A DNA stretch of 64,000 bases, taken from positions 1 through 64,000 of the forward strand of contig JAEWQP010000030.1 of NCBI GenBank assembly GCA_023399155.1, in the 5' to 3' direction. The notes below the pieces were generated by a model that was given only the letters and a program-made list of their open reading frames with translations, searched no databases and was not told the origin of the DNA. The stretch's first letter is position 1, and every line of letters begins with the position of its first letter. Source of the DNA: Verrucomicrobiota bacterium (GTDB lineage: Bacteria > Verrucomicrobiota > Verrucomicrobiia > Opitutales > Opitutaceae). Shown in pieces: positions 48,501 through 56,921 of this stretch. Made by a program: the position numbers and the translations under genes.

Positions 48501-51301
48501 CCGAAGCGCCCGTCCCGTATGGCCGTGCCAACGACGAGGCACCCGCGCACGCGCACCGATCGCATGCCCTCCAGATCATCGGCGCCCGCGAGAACAATCT
48601 TCAGAACCTCTCGATCGAGATTCCGCACCGGCAGCTGTCGGTCGTCACGGGCATCTCCGGTTCGGGCAAATCGACCCTCGCGTTCGATATCGTCTTTGCC
48701 GAGGGCCAGCGGCGTTTCATGGAGTCGATGTCGCCCTACGCGCGTCAATTCGTGGAGCAGCTGCCGCGGCCGCACCTCGACCGCCTCACCGGCATCCCGC
48801 CCACCGTGGCCATCGAGCAGCGCGTGACCCGCGGCAGCCGCAAGTCAACGGTCGCGACGATCACGGAGGTCGCGCAGTACCTGCGCCTGCTCTACGCCCG
48901 CGTGGGCGTGCAGCACAACCCCGCCACCGACCAGCCGGTGCTCCCGCAGACGACCGAGGAACTCGCTCGCGCCCTGGAGCGCCACGTGCGCTCACGCGCG
49001 GGGCGGGCCGCGCGGCAGGCACTGCTGCTCGCCCCGGTCGTCCGCGGCCGCAAGGGGCATCACCAGCCCATCGCCACGTGGGCCGCCGACCACGGATACG
49101 AGCGCATGCGCGTGGACGGGCGCATCATCCTCACCGACGAGTTCAAGAAACTCGATCGCTACCGGGAGCACGACATCGAGCTTGTTGTCGCCGACCTGCG
49201 TCCAGCCGGCGGCGGGCGCCACGAATTGCGCACACGTCTCCAGGAGGCGCTGCGGCTCGGCCGCGGCTCGTGCTTCGTGCTCCTGGAGAACGGCGGGCGG
49301 GCCAGGGCACGCGCGAGCAAACCGGAGCTGCAGTGGTTTTCCACCACGCGGACCGACTCGACCACGGGTGAATCCTTTCCCGAACTCGACCCCAAGCACT
49401 TTTCCATCAACTCGCCCAAGGGCTGGTGCCCGGCCTGCCGCGGCCACGGACACATCTACCCGTGGATGCTGGAGAAGCGCGACGAGGACGACGAGCTTCC
49501 GCAGGAACTTGCCGACCTTGCGCACAGCCTCGACCCCGAGGACCTGGAAAACCTCGCGACGCAACCCTGCCCGGAATGCCACGGCGAACGGCTCAACCGC
49601 ATCAGCCGCGCGGTGAAGCTGCCCCTGAAGCGTGGAGTCTGGTTGTCCCTGCCCGAGCTGTTCCGCTCCACGCCCGACGTGCTGCTCAAACGGCTGCGCG
49701 CGCTCGACCTCGACCGCCGCGGAAAGCTCATCGCCGCCGATATCATCCCGCAGGTGGAGGAGCGCCTGAAGTTCATGGCCCACGTGGGCCTCGGCTATCT
49801 TTCGCTCGACCGCGCCACGGAGACGCTCTCCGGCGGCGAGGCCCAGCGCATCCGCCTCGCGGCCCAGCTCGGCACCAATCTCGCCGGCGTGCTCTACGTG
49901 CTCGACGAGCCCAGCATCGGACTGCACGCCCGCGACAACGACCAGCTCATCCGCACGCTCCTCGATCTCCGCGACAAAGGCAACACGCTGCTCGTGGTCG
50001 AGCACGACGATGCGCTCATGGAGCAGGCCGATCGCATCATCGACCTCGGTCCGGGCGCCGGCATCCACGGCGGACGCCTGCTCGCGAACGGCACGCTGGC
50101 GGAGCTCAAGCGCAACCCCGACTCGCTCACGGGCCGCTTCCTCACCCAGCGCATCACGCACCCGCTCCTCGGCCGGCGCAAGGCCTTGCCGGCGCGCGAT
50201 GTACCCGGCGGATGGATGCATCTCAACGGGATCGATTTCCGCAACCTGCGGGATGTGGACCTCCGCCTGCCGCTCGGCAGGCTCGTGATGGTCAGCGGCG
50301 TCTCCGGCGCCGGGAAATCGACGCTCATCCGGGACGTCCTGCACCCGGCCGTGACCTGCGCCATCAAGCACAAGAAACGCCGGCTCAGCGGCCGCGACTA
50401 CCAGAAGCTGACGCGCGGAACTTCCGGCGAGGCCGCGGCCGCCGTGCGCCCGCCGTTCGCCGAACTCTGCGGGGCGCATGGTTTCCGCACCGTCATCGAG
50501 GTCGACCAGTCCCCGATCGGCAAGACACCGCGGTCGACGCCGGCCACCTACCTGGGCGCGTTTGACCTGATCCGCCAGTTCTTTGCCAGCCTCCCGGAAG
50601 CGCGGATACGCGGCTACACGCCCGGACGTTTCTCCTTCAACACGGCCGGCGGGCGCTGCGAAACCTGTTCCGGCGCCGGGCGCGTGAAGCTCGAGATGAG
50701 TTTCATGCCGGACACCTACCTTCCCTGCGATGCCTGCGGCGGCTCGCGCTACGGGCCCGAGCTCGCGGACATCACCTGGAAGGGAAAGTCCATCGCCGAC
50801 GTGCTCGCCCTCGGTTTCGAGGAGGCCGTCGAGTTCTTCGACTTTCACTCCCAGCTGCGCGAGACCATGCAGCTGATGGTGGATACAGGACTGGGCTACC
50901 TCACGCTGGGACAGAGCAGCCCGACGCTGAGTGGCGGCGAGGCCCAGCGGCTCAAGCTCGTGACTGAGCTCACCCACGGCCTCCAGAGCTATGCCGAGCG
51001 CAAGCGCGGCGAGCAGCCCCGAAATCTCTATCTGCTCGAGGAGCCCACCATCGGCCTGCACCTCAGCGATTGTGAGAAGCTGATACGCCTGCTCCACCGC
51101 CTTGTCGACCAGGGACACACCGTGGTCGTGATCGAGCATCATCTCGACCTGCTTGCCGAGGCCGACTATATCGTTGAGGTCGGCCCGGGCGGCGGACCCG
51201 AGGGCGGTCACATCGTCTACCAGGGACCGCTCGAGGGCCTGCTTCGCGTCAGGCGGAGCGCGACCGCACCCTACCTCCGCGCGCGTCTGTGCGGCACCTG
51301 A
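45527..51301 (+). CDS. uvrA: Tandem-fused UvrA (double-length excinuclease subunit A)
   Basis: A 1924-residue protein made of two complete UvrA copies in one chain (about 1-1005 and 1020-1924); ordinary UvrA has about 940. UvrA with UvrB recognises DNA damage in nucleotide excision repair. Four P-loop lysines are visible: Lys51 (GLSGAGKSS), Lys665 (GVSGSGKST), Lys1048 (GISGSGKST) and Lys1597 (GVSGAGKST). Four LSGGE signatures and several CxxC zinc-finger pairs (CPKCRGFG, CPACGGTR, CDHCQGLG, CPACRGHG, CETCSGAG) are present. Such fusions are known in Chlamydiae, and the normal functional dimer is thus built into one chain. The start is a GTG with no ATG nearby. mfd, its partner, lies in the same window. 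Confidence 0.95.
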   Translation: MARTTISPTHPLPASETIRLRGVRQNNLKGFDLDLPLGRYIVVTGLSGAGKSSLVFETLHAEGQRRYVETFSAYTRQFLDLLAKPKVDSVENIRPSIAIEQTNTVKTSRSTVGTMTELCDFFKVWFAHVSELIDPATGRPVHDDTPGTIWEKALAEFPGRTVLPAFEITRPANMSWAEILTSISGQGYTRAALASGGGVQRLEALGSDALPEDGTLRVVQDRVALAPEGRTRFVEAVEHALHFGHGQITLLDEEGVPLRRYSRGLRSPETGQLFRPATPALFSFNSPLGACPKCRGFGRVIEIDYRLAVPDTSLSIEAGAIKAFEGQVYSESKHDLLRAARRMGVRTKVPYAELTEHERDMIMHGEPKYRERKARGEAYDYQSGLWYGLKGFFEWLEGNTYKMHVRVFLSRYRAYVPCPACGGTRLQPEALHWRWLGHALPELYQLCVSDLLQLLREQTAAARAPGSAGQAHDPARIALDSILTRLRYLEHVGLGYLTLDRASRTLSGGEVERVNLTSCLGTSLVDTLFVLDEPSVGLHPRDIDRLISIIRTLTAAGNTVVVVEHDEAMIRAADHVVEVGPEPGARGGEIVFQGTVPQMLRSAASITGAYFSGRRDFPAPARRRPCAAAPHLRIRGASKHNLHEVDVAIPLQRFVCLSGVSGSGKSTLLNTVVHQGLLNAQGLVTEDPATIRSITADEAFSEIVLVDQSPVSRTPRSNPAVYTEAWDEIRELFAATPEAAALGFTASTFSFNTGEGRCDHCQGLGYEKVEMQFLSDVYIPCPICEGRRFKEEVLGVRWDSISIAETLNLSVAEALERFREHPRLSRRLATLAAVGLDYLTLGQPLNTLSGGESQRLKLVKYLGTVSEQPATAAEPAGDRSAQAGALLLLDEPTTGLHRHDVKRLVAVLQALVDRGHGLLVIEHNTDVLKSADWIIEVGPEAGAGGGRIVAAGTPEEVAVTSTATAPFLRAALGLAGGAAPGQAPQDGLLLAAEAPVPYGRANDEAPAHAHRSHALQIIGARENNLQNLSIEIPHRQLSVVTGISGSGKSTLAFDIVFAEGQRRFMESMSPYARQFVEQLPRPHLDRLTGIPPTVAIEQRVTRGSRKSTVATITEVAQYLRLLYARVGVQHNPATDQPVLPQTTEELARALERHVRSRAGRAARQALLLAPVVRGRKGHHQPIATWAADHGYERMRVDGRIILTDEFKKLDRYREHDIELVVADLRPAGGGRHELRTRLQEALRLGRGSCFVLLENGGRARARASKPELQWFSTTRTDSTTGESFPELDPKHFSINSPKGWCPACRGHGHIYPWMLEKRDEDDELPQELADLAHSLDPEDLENLATQPCPECHGERLNRISRAVKLPLKRGVWLSLPELFRSTPDVLLKRLRALDLDRRGKLIAADIIPQVEERLKFMAHVGLGYLSLDRATETLSGGEAQRIRLAAQLGTNLAGVLYVLDEPSIGLHARDNDQLIRTLLDLRDKGNTLLVVEHDDALMEQADRIIDLGPGAGIHGGRLLANGTLAELKRNPDSLTGRFLTQRITHPLLGRRKALPARDVPGGWMHLNGIDFRNLRDVDLRLPLGRLVMVSGVSGAGKSTLIRDVLHPAVTCAIKHKKRRLSGRDYQKLTRGTSGEAAAAVRPPFAELCGAHGFRTVIEVDQSPIGKTPRSTPATYLGAFDLIRQFFASLPEARIRGYTPGRFSFNTAGGRCETCSGAGRVKLEMSFMPDTYLPCDACGGSRYGPELADITWKGKSIADVLALGFEEAVEFFDFHSQLRETMQLMVDTGLGYLTLGQSSPTLSGGEAQRLKLVTELTHGLQSYAERKRGEQPRNLYLLEEPTIGLHLSDCEKLIRLLHRLVDQGHTVVVIEHHLDLLAEADYIVEVGPGGGPEGGHIVYQGPLEGLLRVRRSATAPYLRARLCGT

Positions 51302-51429
51302 ACGCACCCGCGCCGGTCAAAAATCCATTCAACTGCACCTTGTGCGTGCCGGACGGGCGGATGGAATCAACCCCGCTCCTGGCGGCGTCGATAACCGCGA
51401 GTGCGACGCGGCATCCGCGCCGCATTCCT

Positions 51430-52116
51430 ATGCGCCCTGACCTTCTCACGGCCGTCATCTCCCTCGCGTCGCTTCTGTATCCGATCTGTCTCCCGGCCAC
51501 GCCGCAGCCCGGCGCCACGCTGGATGCCGTGATCGAGGAGAAAGGCCAACCGACGGGACGCGCCGGATTCGGCTCAACCCAGATCCTCACCTACCCCGAC
51601 GAGACCATCGTGCTGAAAGACGGCAAGGTCACGGAGGTGCGGCCCGCCTCCGAGGTAACCACTGTCCCGGATCGAAAGATCAGCGAGGCGGAGAAGCGCC
51701 GCGTCGCCGCGGACGAGGCGGCCGCTGCGCGCGAACAGCCGTCCTCGTCGGCATCATGGAGCACCGACTACGACTCGGCGCTTTCCACCGCGAAAAGCCA
51801 GGGTCGGAAGGTGTTTCTCTTCTTCACCGGCTCGGACTGGTGCGGCTGGTGCATCAAGCTCAACCGCGAAATCCTCTCGCAGCCCGAATTCGCGGCCTAC
51901 GCGGCGGACAACCTCGTGCTGGTGGAACTGGACTTCCCACGAACCAAGCCCCTGCCCGCAGACCAGCGCGCCCGCAACGAAGCCCTCGCCCGCAAGTATG
52001 GCGTGCGGGGCTACCCGACCGTGATCGTACTGGACTCGAACGGAAAAGTCGCTGGCAAGCTCGGCTACCAAGCGGGCGGCCCCGGACCGTTCGTGGCCGC
52101 CCTGCGCAACCTCTAG
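51430..52116 (+). CDS. Secreted thioredoxin-like protein
   Basis: A 228-residue protein with a signal-like N-terminus (LLTAVISLASLLYPICLPA). After a small N-terminal domain of about 60 residues with strand pattern, an Ala/Glu-rich linker is followed by a thioredoxin-like domain (about 110-225), with the redox motif WCGWC (Cys138 and Cys141) in FFTGSDWCGWCIKL and the cis-Pro in VRGYPTVIVLD. It probably reduces disulfides in the envelope. The ATG at 51430 was chosen for its signal sequence; the frame is open upstream into the uvrA end. Confidence 0.85.
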   Translation: MRPDLLTAVISLASLLYPICLPATPQPGATLDAVIEEKGQPTGRAGFGSTQILTYPDETIVLKDGKVTEVRPASEVTTVPDRKISEAEKRRVAADEAAAAREQPSSSASWSTDYDSALSTAKSQGRKVFLFFTGSDWCGWCIKLNREILSQPEFAAYAADNLVLVELDFPRTKPLPADQRARNEALARKYGVRGYPTVIVLDSNGKVAGKLGYQAGGPGPFVAALRNL

Positions 52117-52154
52117 CCGGATGCGCGCCGGGCGCGCGCTGCACCGAGGCACGA

Positions 52155-52958
52155 CTACTTCTTCTTCTTTTTCGGGTTCTTCTGCTTGTACTCGGCACTG
52201 TCGAACAGCTTGTCGCGCACCCGATCGATGCCCCAGCTGTCATTGACCATGCGCTTCCGGTAGTGTTCGAGCCCCTCGGGATCGGGATCCCGGCCGAGGA
52301 TCTCCTGGTAGGCGCGCGTGATTTTCTGGCGCGGGAGCGTGTATTTGAATTCGTCGGACTTCCGGATGTTGCGGCGGATCCCGTCCTCGGTCCCGTCCTT
52401 GAGGAGCCGACGACGGTATTCACCTCGTTCCGACGCCGTCGGTGGCCGTTCCAGGAGGTCGTCGAAGGCGCGGTCGATGATGATATCCGCCTCATGATTC
52501 CGGTACTCGTCGCTCTTGCGGATCGCCTCCCGTACGTCGCCCGGGGTCCATCCGCGCTCGATGATGCGGCGGCGGTACTGCCGCATGCCGTCGGGATCGG
52601 GCTCCCGGTCGAGAAGATCTCGGTAGGCGTCGCTCACGATGCGCTCCGGCGTGAGGCTGCGGAACTCGCGCGTGTGCCGCAGCGCCTCCTCCAGGTCCTC
52701 GGGCGCCATGCCTTCGCTGCGCGCCCGCCATTCGCGAAGCTCGCGGCGCGACGGTTCGCGACCAAGGACATCCTCAAACACAGCCATGATCGTCCGGTCG
52801 TCGAGCGGCGCATATTCCCCCTCCCCCATCGGCTGGGCGGTGGCAGGCAGGACCCCGACCAGCATCGCGGCCCAGGCGATCAGAGCCAGCATCAGGCGTT
52901 TCGCGAAGAGGGTGCGACTCGGAATCGCGGTCACAGGAGAGACGGTGGCGGAGGTCAT
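52155..52958 (-). CDS. Secreted repeat protein, DUF4214-like, with poly-Lys end
   Basis: A 267-residue secreted protein with signal peptide (MLALIAWAAMLVGVLPATAQ, about 22-42). The rest is four imperfect repeats of about 50 residues, each with the pattern Y..LL.R.PDPDGM..YR..I...GW....VR..I..S.EY, which matches the DUF4214 repeat of secreted and S-layer-like proteins. The protein ends NPKKKKK. Function is not known. The ATG at 52958 was preferred for the signal peptide; the open frame extends upstream. Confidence 0.72.
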   Translation of the reverse strand: MTSATVSPVTAIPSRTLFAKRLMLALIAWAAMLVGVLPATAQPMGEGEYAPLDDRTIMAVFEDVLGREPSRRELREWRARSEGMAPEDLEEALRHTREFRSLTPERIVSDAYRDLLDREPDPDGMRQYRRRIIERGWTPGDVREAIRKSDEYRNHEADIIIDRAFDDLLERPPTASERGEYRRRLLKDGTEDGIRRNIRKSDEFKYTLPRQKITRAYQEILGRDPDPEGLEHYRKRMVNDSWGIDRVRDKLFDSAEYKQKNPKKKKK

Positions 52959-53063
52959 GGCAGGTGGGACGAGTGGAAGCCTTCCTACATTCAACTCCGA
53001 CGGCAAAGCCAATCGCGCGAATGCCCATTGCCAATCGCAGCGGCCGGGCCGTAGATCCGGGGC

Positions 53064-53528
53064 ATGGCACAAGTTCCCGGACTCCGCAGCCCCCATGCGA
53101 AGGTGGGCCGTCTCGTTTACTTCGGCCGGATGCTCGACAAGATCCGCCTCCACGCCGCGGGCAGGCTTCCCGCCGAATACGTGGAAAATCTCGGCGATGA
53201 GAATTTCCCCACGGTCTTCGACGCCCGTTGCTGCCGCTTCCTCGGGGTGAAACATGCCGAACTCGCCGCCCGGACGCTGGCCGGCGGTTCCGATGAGGAG
53301 ATCCTTGACTGGGCGCATGGTGCGGGCACGCCGCGCAGCGACGAGGAATGCGAGATCTGGAGCATGTTCATGCTGAAGCGAGGCTGGCGCGATACCACCG
53401 CAGCGCTCGTCCAGCAGCGCACGCAGCAGTTCGGCCTTGCGGGCAAGTCGATCGAGACAATGTTCGACGTGCTGGATTGGGACGAGGCACGCGACCCCGC
53501 GGTTGAGCGCTCGAAGGCCGGTCTCTGA
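53064..53528 (+). CDS. DUF5069 domain protein
   Basis: A 154-residue cytoplasmic protein of the DUF5069 family. It shows VPGLRSPHAKVGRLVYFGRMLDKIRLHAAGRLP, FDARCCRFLGVKHAEL and DEECEIWSMFMLKRGWRD. The function is unknown; the family is common in Verrucomicrobia. It is divergent from the DUF4214-like gene (105 nt gap). The 82-nt gap downstream contains the dispersed GGGCGCGCT repeat. Confidence 0.85.
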   Translation: MAQVPGLRSPHAKVGRLVYFGRMLDKIRLHAAGRLPAEYVENLGDENFPTVFDARCCRFLGVKHAELAARTLAGGSDEEILDWAHGAGTPRSDEECEIWSMFMLKRGWRDTTAALVQQRTQQFGLAGKSIETMFDVLDWDEARDPAVERSKAGL

Positions 53529-53548
53529 ACCGGCCCTTCCGGCTTCCA

Positions 53549-53596
53549 GAACGTGTCATGCACACCCGAAGCCGACCTCGCAGGTAGGGCGCGCTT
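53549..53596. repeat. Dispersed repeat with GTGTCATGCAC and GGGCGCGCT, copy 2
   Basis: Matches 15861-15908 at 38 of 48 positions. It lies between the convergent ends of the DUF5069 gene and the sugar isomerase/oxidoreductase fusion, so it may act as a bidirectional transcription end. Confidence 0.6.
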
Positions 53597-53610
53597 GATC
53601 CGGTTCGCTT

Positions 53611-55518
53611 CTAGCCGGCCCAGCTGCAGGGTACGGGCGCGGGAAATGACGATGTCACGTCGATCGCGCGTCCGGAGCGGATGCTCTCGAGAATCGACGC
53701 CATCACCTCCACGACGTGCGCCGCATGGCGCCCGGTGGTGCGGTGCGGGCGCTGCTCCTCGATGGCGTCGGCCAGTTCGACCACGCCCCGCGCGTATTCA
53801 CATCCTGGGAACGGCGCACGCACAAACGGGAGCGGGCGCCACGCGCCACCGAACGCGGCGTGCTCGACGACCGAGTCGAACGCATAGATCGAATCCGTCG
53901 CGAGCGATCCGAGGTCGCCATGGATCTCGAAACCCTTTTGCCGGGTGTGCCAGCCCACGTAGAAGTTGCACGTGAGCCGGCACTGCAGGCCGTTCTCGAA
54001 CTCCAGGGTCGAGACCGTGTAGTCGGGCGAACCCGGCTTGAACGGCACCCCTTCCCTGGTCCTGCGGTCGGGCATCAGCACGCCCCCGCGCGCGGAAACC
54101 CGGCGCACCGGCCCGAAGAACGCGGTCAGCGAGGTGATCGGATACACCGCGACATCGAAGACCGGCCCGACCTCGTAGAACGGCGCGGGATTCGGATGCC
54201 ATGATTCGATGCGGCCCCAGTTCACCTCGGCGAAGACAGCCCGCGGCGCGCCGATCAGCCCGCCGCGCATCGCGCGCCAGAGCGTCTGCTGCGATTCGCC
54301 GAGCCACACCACAGGCGCGGCGCTCAGCCGCACCCCGCGCTTCTCGGCGAGGTCCGCCATCCGGGTGCACTCTTCGAACGTCATGGCCAGGGGCTTCTCG
54401 GAATGCACGTGCTTTCCCGCCTCCAGGCAGCGCGTGATCACCACGGGATGCGCCTGGTGTATGGTCAGGTTCACCACCGCGTCCACCTCGCGGTCAGCGA
54501 GCACGTCGTCCAGCGTCGGATAAACCCGTCCGCCGAACTTGTCCACGTAGGCCCGCGCCCGGTCCTCCGCGAGGTCGAACGCTCCAAGTGTGCGGATCCC
54601 GGGATGATGCGCCAGCTGCCCGCCGTAACTGGCCGCGATGTTGCCGCAACCGACCACCGCCACGCGGATAGCGCGCCGCTCCCGAACGACGTCGACGCGG
54701 CCCTGATGTATCCACCCGTTCAGGGCGAGGAGACTGGCCGCGCAATCCTCGCGCGGATCGAAATCCTCGGGTTCGTGCTCCACGCTCAGGCCGCCACGGT
54801 AGCCGTGCGACAACAACAGACGGACGATCGCCTCGACCGGCACGATGCCCGCACCGAGCCGGCAGGTCTCGTGGCCCATGTCGATGAAAGGAAACCCCGT
54901 CGGCTTCTCCCGGCGCGCTTTCACATCCTTGAGGTGCACGTGCTTTATCCGCGGCATGAGGCGCCGCACGGCGTCCAGTGTATCCACGCCTTGGGTGCCC
55001 AGCCATCCCGTATCGACGGCCGCGCCGATGACATCATCGTCGCCCGAGCCGATCTTGGCGAGAATCGCCTCAACCGTGCCCTCGGGATGGTTCTCGTATC
55101 CGTAGACCACGCCAAACTCCCTCAGCACCGCGGCAGCGGCCGCACGGTCGCGCTCCACGAGTTCCACGAACCCGCCGATCACCGGGATGGACAACTCGCG
55201 GCAGAGCCGGCACGCGGAGCGCAGTTCCGGAACTCCGCCCATGATCCACGACGCATAGCTGGCGACGCGCAGGTCGTGCCGGTCGAGCAACGCCTTTGCC
55301 AGCGCGACGTGCTCGGGTGTGGCCCAGGTGTAATGGAGATGCGCGCCCCAGAGATCGATGGCGCCGAAGCCCAGTGCCCGGATCTCGCCCAGGAGAAGGT
55401 CCAGCCGCTCCTCGTACGTGCCGATGGGTCGAAAGTACTCCTGCGTCGCCGCGTCGCCCTGCCCCCACCCGTCCGGCATATGGTAGGCAAGCTGACGGGC
55501 CACGAAGTTTGCAGACAT
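53611..55518 (-). CDS. Fusion of a sugar-isomerase TIM barrel and a GFO/IDH/MocA oxidoreductase
   Basis: A 635-residue protein. The N-terminal 270 residues resemble the xylose-isomerase-like TIM-barrel family (AP_endonuc_2): GFGAIDLWGAHLHYTW, VVYGYENHPEGTVEAIL, HVHLKDVKARR and GGLSVEHEPEDFDPRED. From about 285 on is a Gfo/Idh/MocA dehydrogenase with Rossmann motif VAVVGCGNIAASYG and the HSEKPLAMTFEE motif (about 373). The two enzyme types are often neighbours in inositol and sugar-acid pathways, and their fusion suggests sequential steps on one substrate. The ATG at 55518 begins the barrel. It is divergent from the MFS gene. Confidence 0.87.
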   Translation of the reverse strand: MSANFVARQLAYHMPDGWGQGDAATQEYFRPIGTYEERLDLLLGEIRALGFGAIDLWGAHLHYTWATPEHVALAKALLDRHDLRVASYASWIMGGVPELRSACRLCRELSIPVIGGFVELVERDRAAAAAVLREFGVVYGYENHPEGTVEAILAKIGSGDDDVIGAAVDTGWLGTQGVDTLDAVRRLMPRIKHVHLKDVKARREKPTGFPFIDMGHETCRLGAGIVPVEAIVRLLLSHGYRGGLSVEHEPEDFDPREDCAASLLALNGWIHQGRVDVVRERRAIRVAVVGCGNIAASYGGQLAHHPGIRTLGAFDLAEDRARAYVDKFGGRVYPTLDDVLADREVDAVVNLTIHQAHPVVITRCLEAGKHVHSEKPLAMTFEECTRMADLAEKRGVRLSAAPVVWLGESQQTLWRAMRGGLIGAPRAVFAEVNWGRIESWHPNPAPFYEVGPVFDVAVYPITSLTAFFGPVRRVSARGGVLMPDRRTREGVPFKPGSPDYTVSTLEFENGLQCRLTCNFYVGWHTRQKGFEIHGDLGSLATDSIYAFDSVVEHAAFGGAWRPLPFVRAPFPGCEYARGVVELADAIEEQRPHRTTGRHAAHVVEVMASILESIRSGRAIDVTSSFPAPVPCSWAG

Positions 55519-55669
55519 GAACGAGACGCTCGGATTCATGCGCCCCACTCTGGATGTGCGGGGCGATCCGGGCGAGCCCCGTCCGCGTCGTTTCCGCAAC
55601 GACACCCAGTCAACTGAATCGCATCGCATTTGTGGTGCAGGGCCGCCCCGGTCTTTATGCACTGCCGGG

Positions 55670-56839
55670 GTGACTGCGCGTGCCTCACGACTGCTTCTTC
55701 CAATCATCTACCTGGGATTCATCAGCCTCGGCCTCCCGGATGGAACTCTCGGCGTCGCCTGGCCGCGCATGCACGAATCGCTTGGCCTCCCGATCGGCGT
55801 GGCCGGCACCCTGATGATGGTCGGCACGCTGCTCTCCGGCGCCTCCAGCATGTGCAGCGGACCGATCATCGCGCGCTACAGGACGGGCCCCGTCGTGCTG
55901 GTGAGCTGCGTCATGACCGGTTCGGCGCTGATGATCATCGCCCATGCGCAGAATCTCGTCTGGTTGATCGTCGCCGCCGCACCGCTCGGTTTCGGCGCAG
56001 GCGCAGTGGACGCAGGCCTGAACGGGTATGTCGCACGCCACTACAGCGGACGCCACATGAACTGGCTGCATGCCTGCTGGGGCATCGGAGCGACCGGCGG
56101 TCCGCTGATCATCACGCATGCGCTTGGCCTCGCCTCCGGGTGGCGCGGCGGCTACTTCGCCATCGCGTCGATCCAGCTTGGTCTCGCCCTGGTCTTCCTG
56201 CTCACGCTCCGCCTGTGGGACACCGTTCCGGAGCGTGCGTTTGGCGCCACCCACACCGCCGCCGGCGGCCGGGTACCGGCGTTGCGCGCCAATTCCGAGG
56301 CCGGGTGGATCTCCGCCTCGCTGTTCACGTTCTACGTCGCGGTTGAAACGACCACGGGGCTCTGGGCCGGATCGATCCTGGCAATCGGACGCGGCATGAC
56401 CGTCGCCGAGGCGGGCCTGTGCACTTCCGCCTACTATGCGTCGATCACGATCGGACGCATCCTGGTGGGGATCGTTGTCGACCGCTGGGGAAACCGCCGG
56501 CTGGTCACCTTCGGTGTGCTGCTCTCCATCGTCGGAGCACTCGCCTTCACACAGGCGGATTCGCCGCTCGCAGCCGGTGTCTCGCTCGTGCTCGTGGGCC
56601 TGGGATTCGCGCCCGTCTACCCCGGGCTGATGCACGAAGTCCCCCGACGATTTGCGCCGGAGGCGGTGCAAACCGTAATTGGACGCCAGTCCGCGGCTGC
56701 GTATGTCGGCGCGGCGTCGCTGCCGGCGCTCGGGGGCTGGATCGCGGAGTCGGCGTCGTTGAACGCGATCGTGTGGGTGGTGATCGGCGGCACGCTGGTC
56801 ATGCTCGCCGGTATCCGCCGCCTGGATCGGATCTCGTAG
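55670..56839 (+). CDS. MFS transporter
   Basis: A 389-residue carrier with about 12 membrane segments: LLPIIYLGFISLGLPDGTLG at the start, the family loop GPIIARYRTGPVVL (about 64-77) and the repeated-half motif GRILVGIVVDRWGNRRLV (about 262-279). It resembles the short sugar-type MFS transporters. Its gene starts with GTG and is convergent with the GH130 gene. It may bring in a beta-mannoside or other sugar used by the neighbouring cluster; this is inference. Confidence 0.8.
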   Translation: MTARASRLLLPIIYLGFISLGLPDGTLGVAWPRMHESLGLPIGVAGTLMMVGTLLSGASSMCSGPIIARYRTGPVVLVSCVMTGSALMIIAHAQNLVWLIVAAAPLGFGAGAVDAGLNGYVARHYSGRHMNWLHACWGIGATGGPLIITHALGLASGWRGGYFAIASIQLGLALVFLLTLRLWDTVPERAFGATHTAAGGRVPALRANSEAGWISASLFTFYVAVETTTGLWAGSILAIGRGMTVAEAGLCTSAYYASITIGRILVGIVVDRWGNRRLVTFGVLLSIVGALAFTQADSPLAAGVSLVLVGLGFAPVYPGLMHEVPRRFAPEAVQTVIGRQSAAAYVGAASLPALGGWIAESASLNAIVWVVIGGTLVMLAGIRRLDRIS

Positions 56840-56921
56840 GTCCGGGCCGAAGGAAGCGTCCAGTTTATCCCGCTCGGCGTTGTGTGCTTCGCTCCCGGGA
56901 CTCTCCGACACGGATGAAGCG

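Noticed and set aside
46325..51307. Minus-strand open frames of 816 and 771 residues
   Set aside because: Both are antisense to uvrA and rich in Arg, Glu and His as expected for shadow frames in high-GC DNA.
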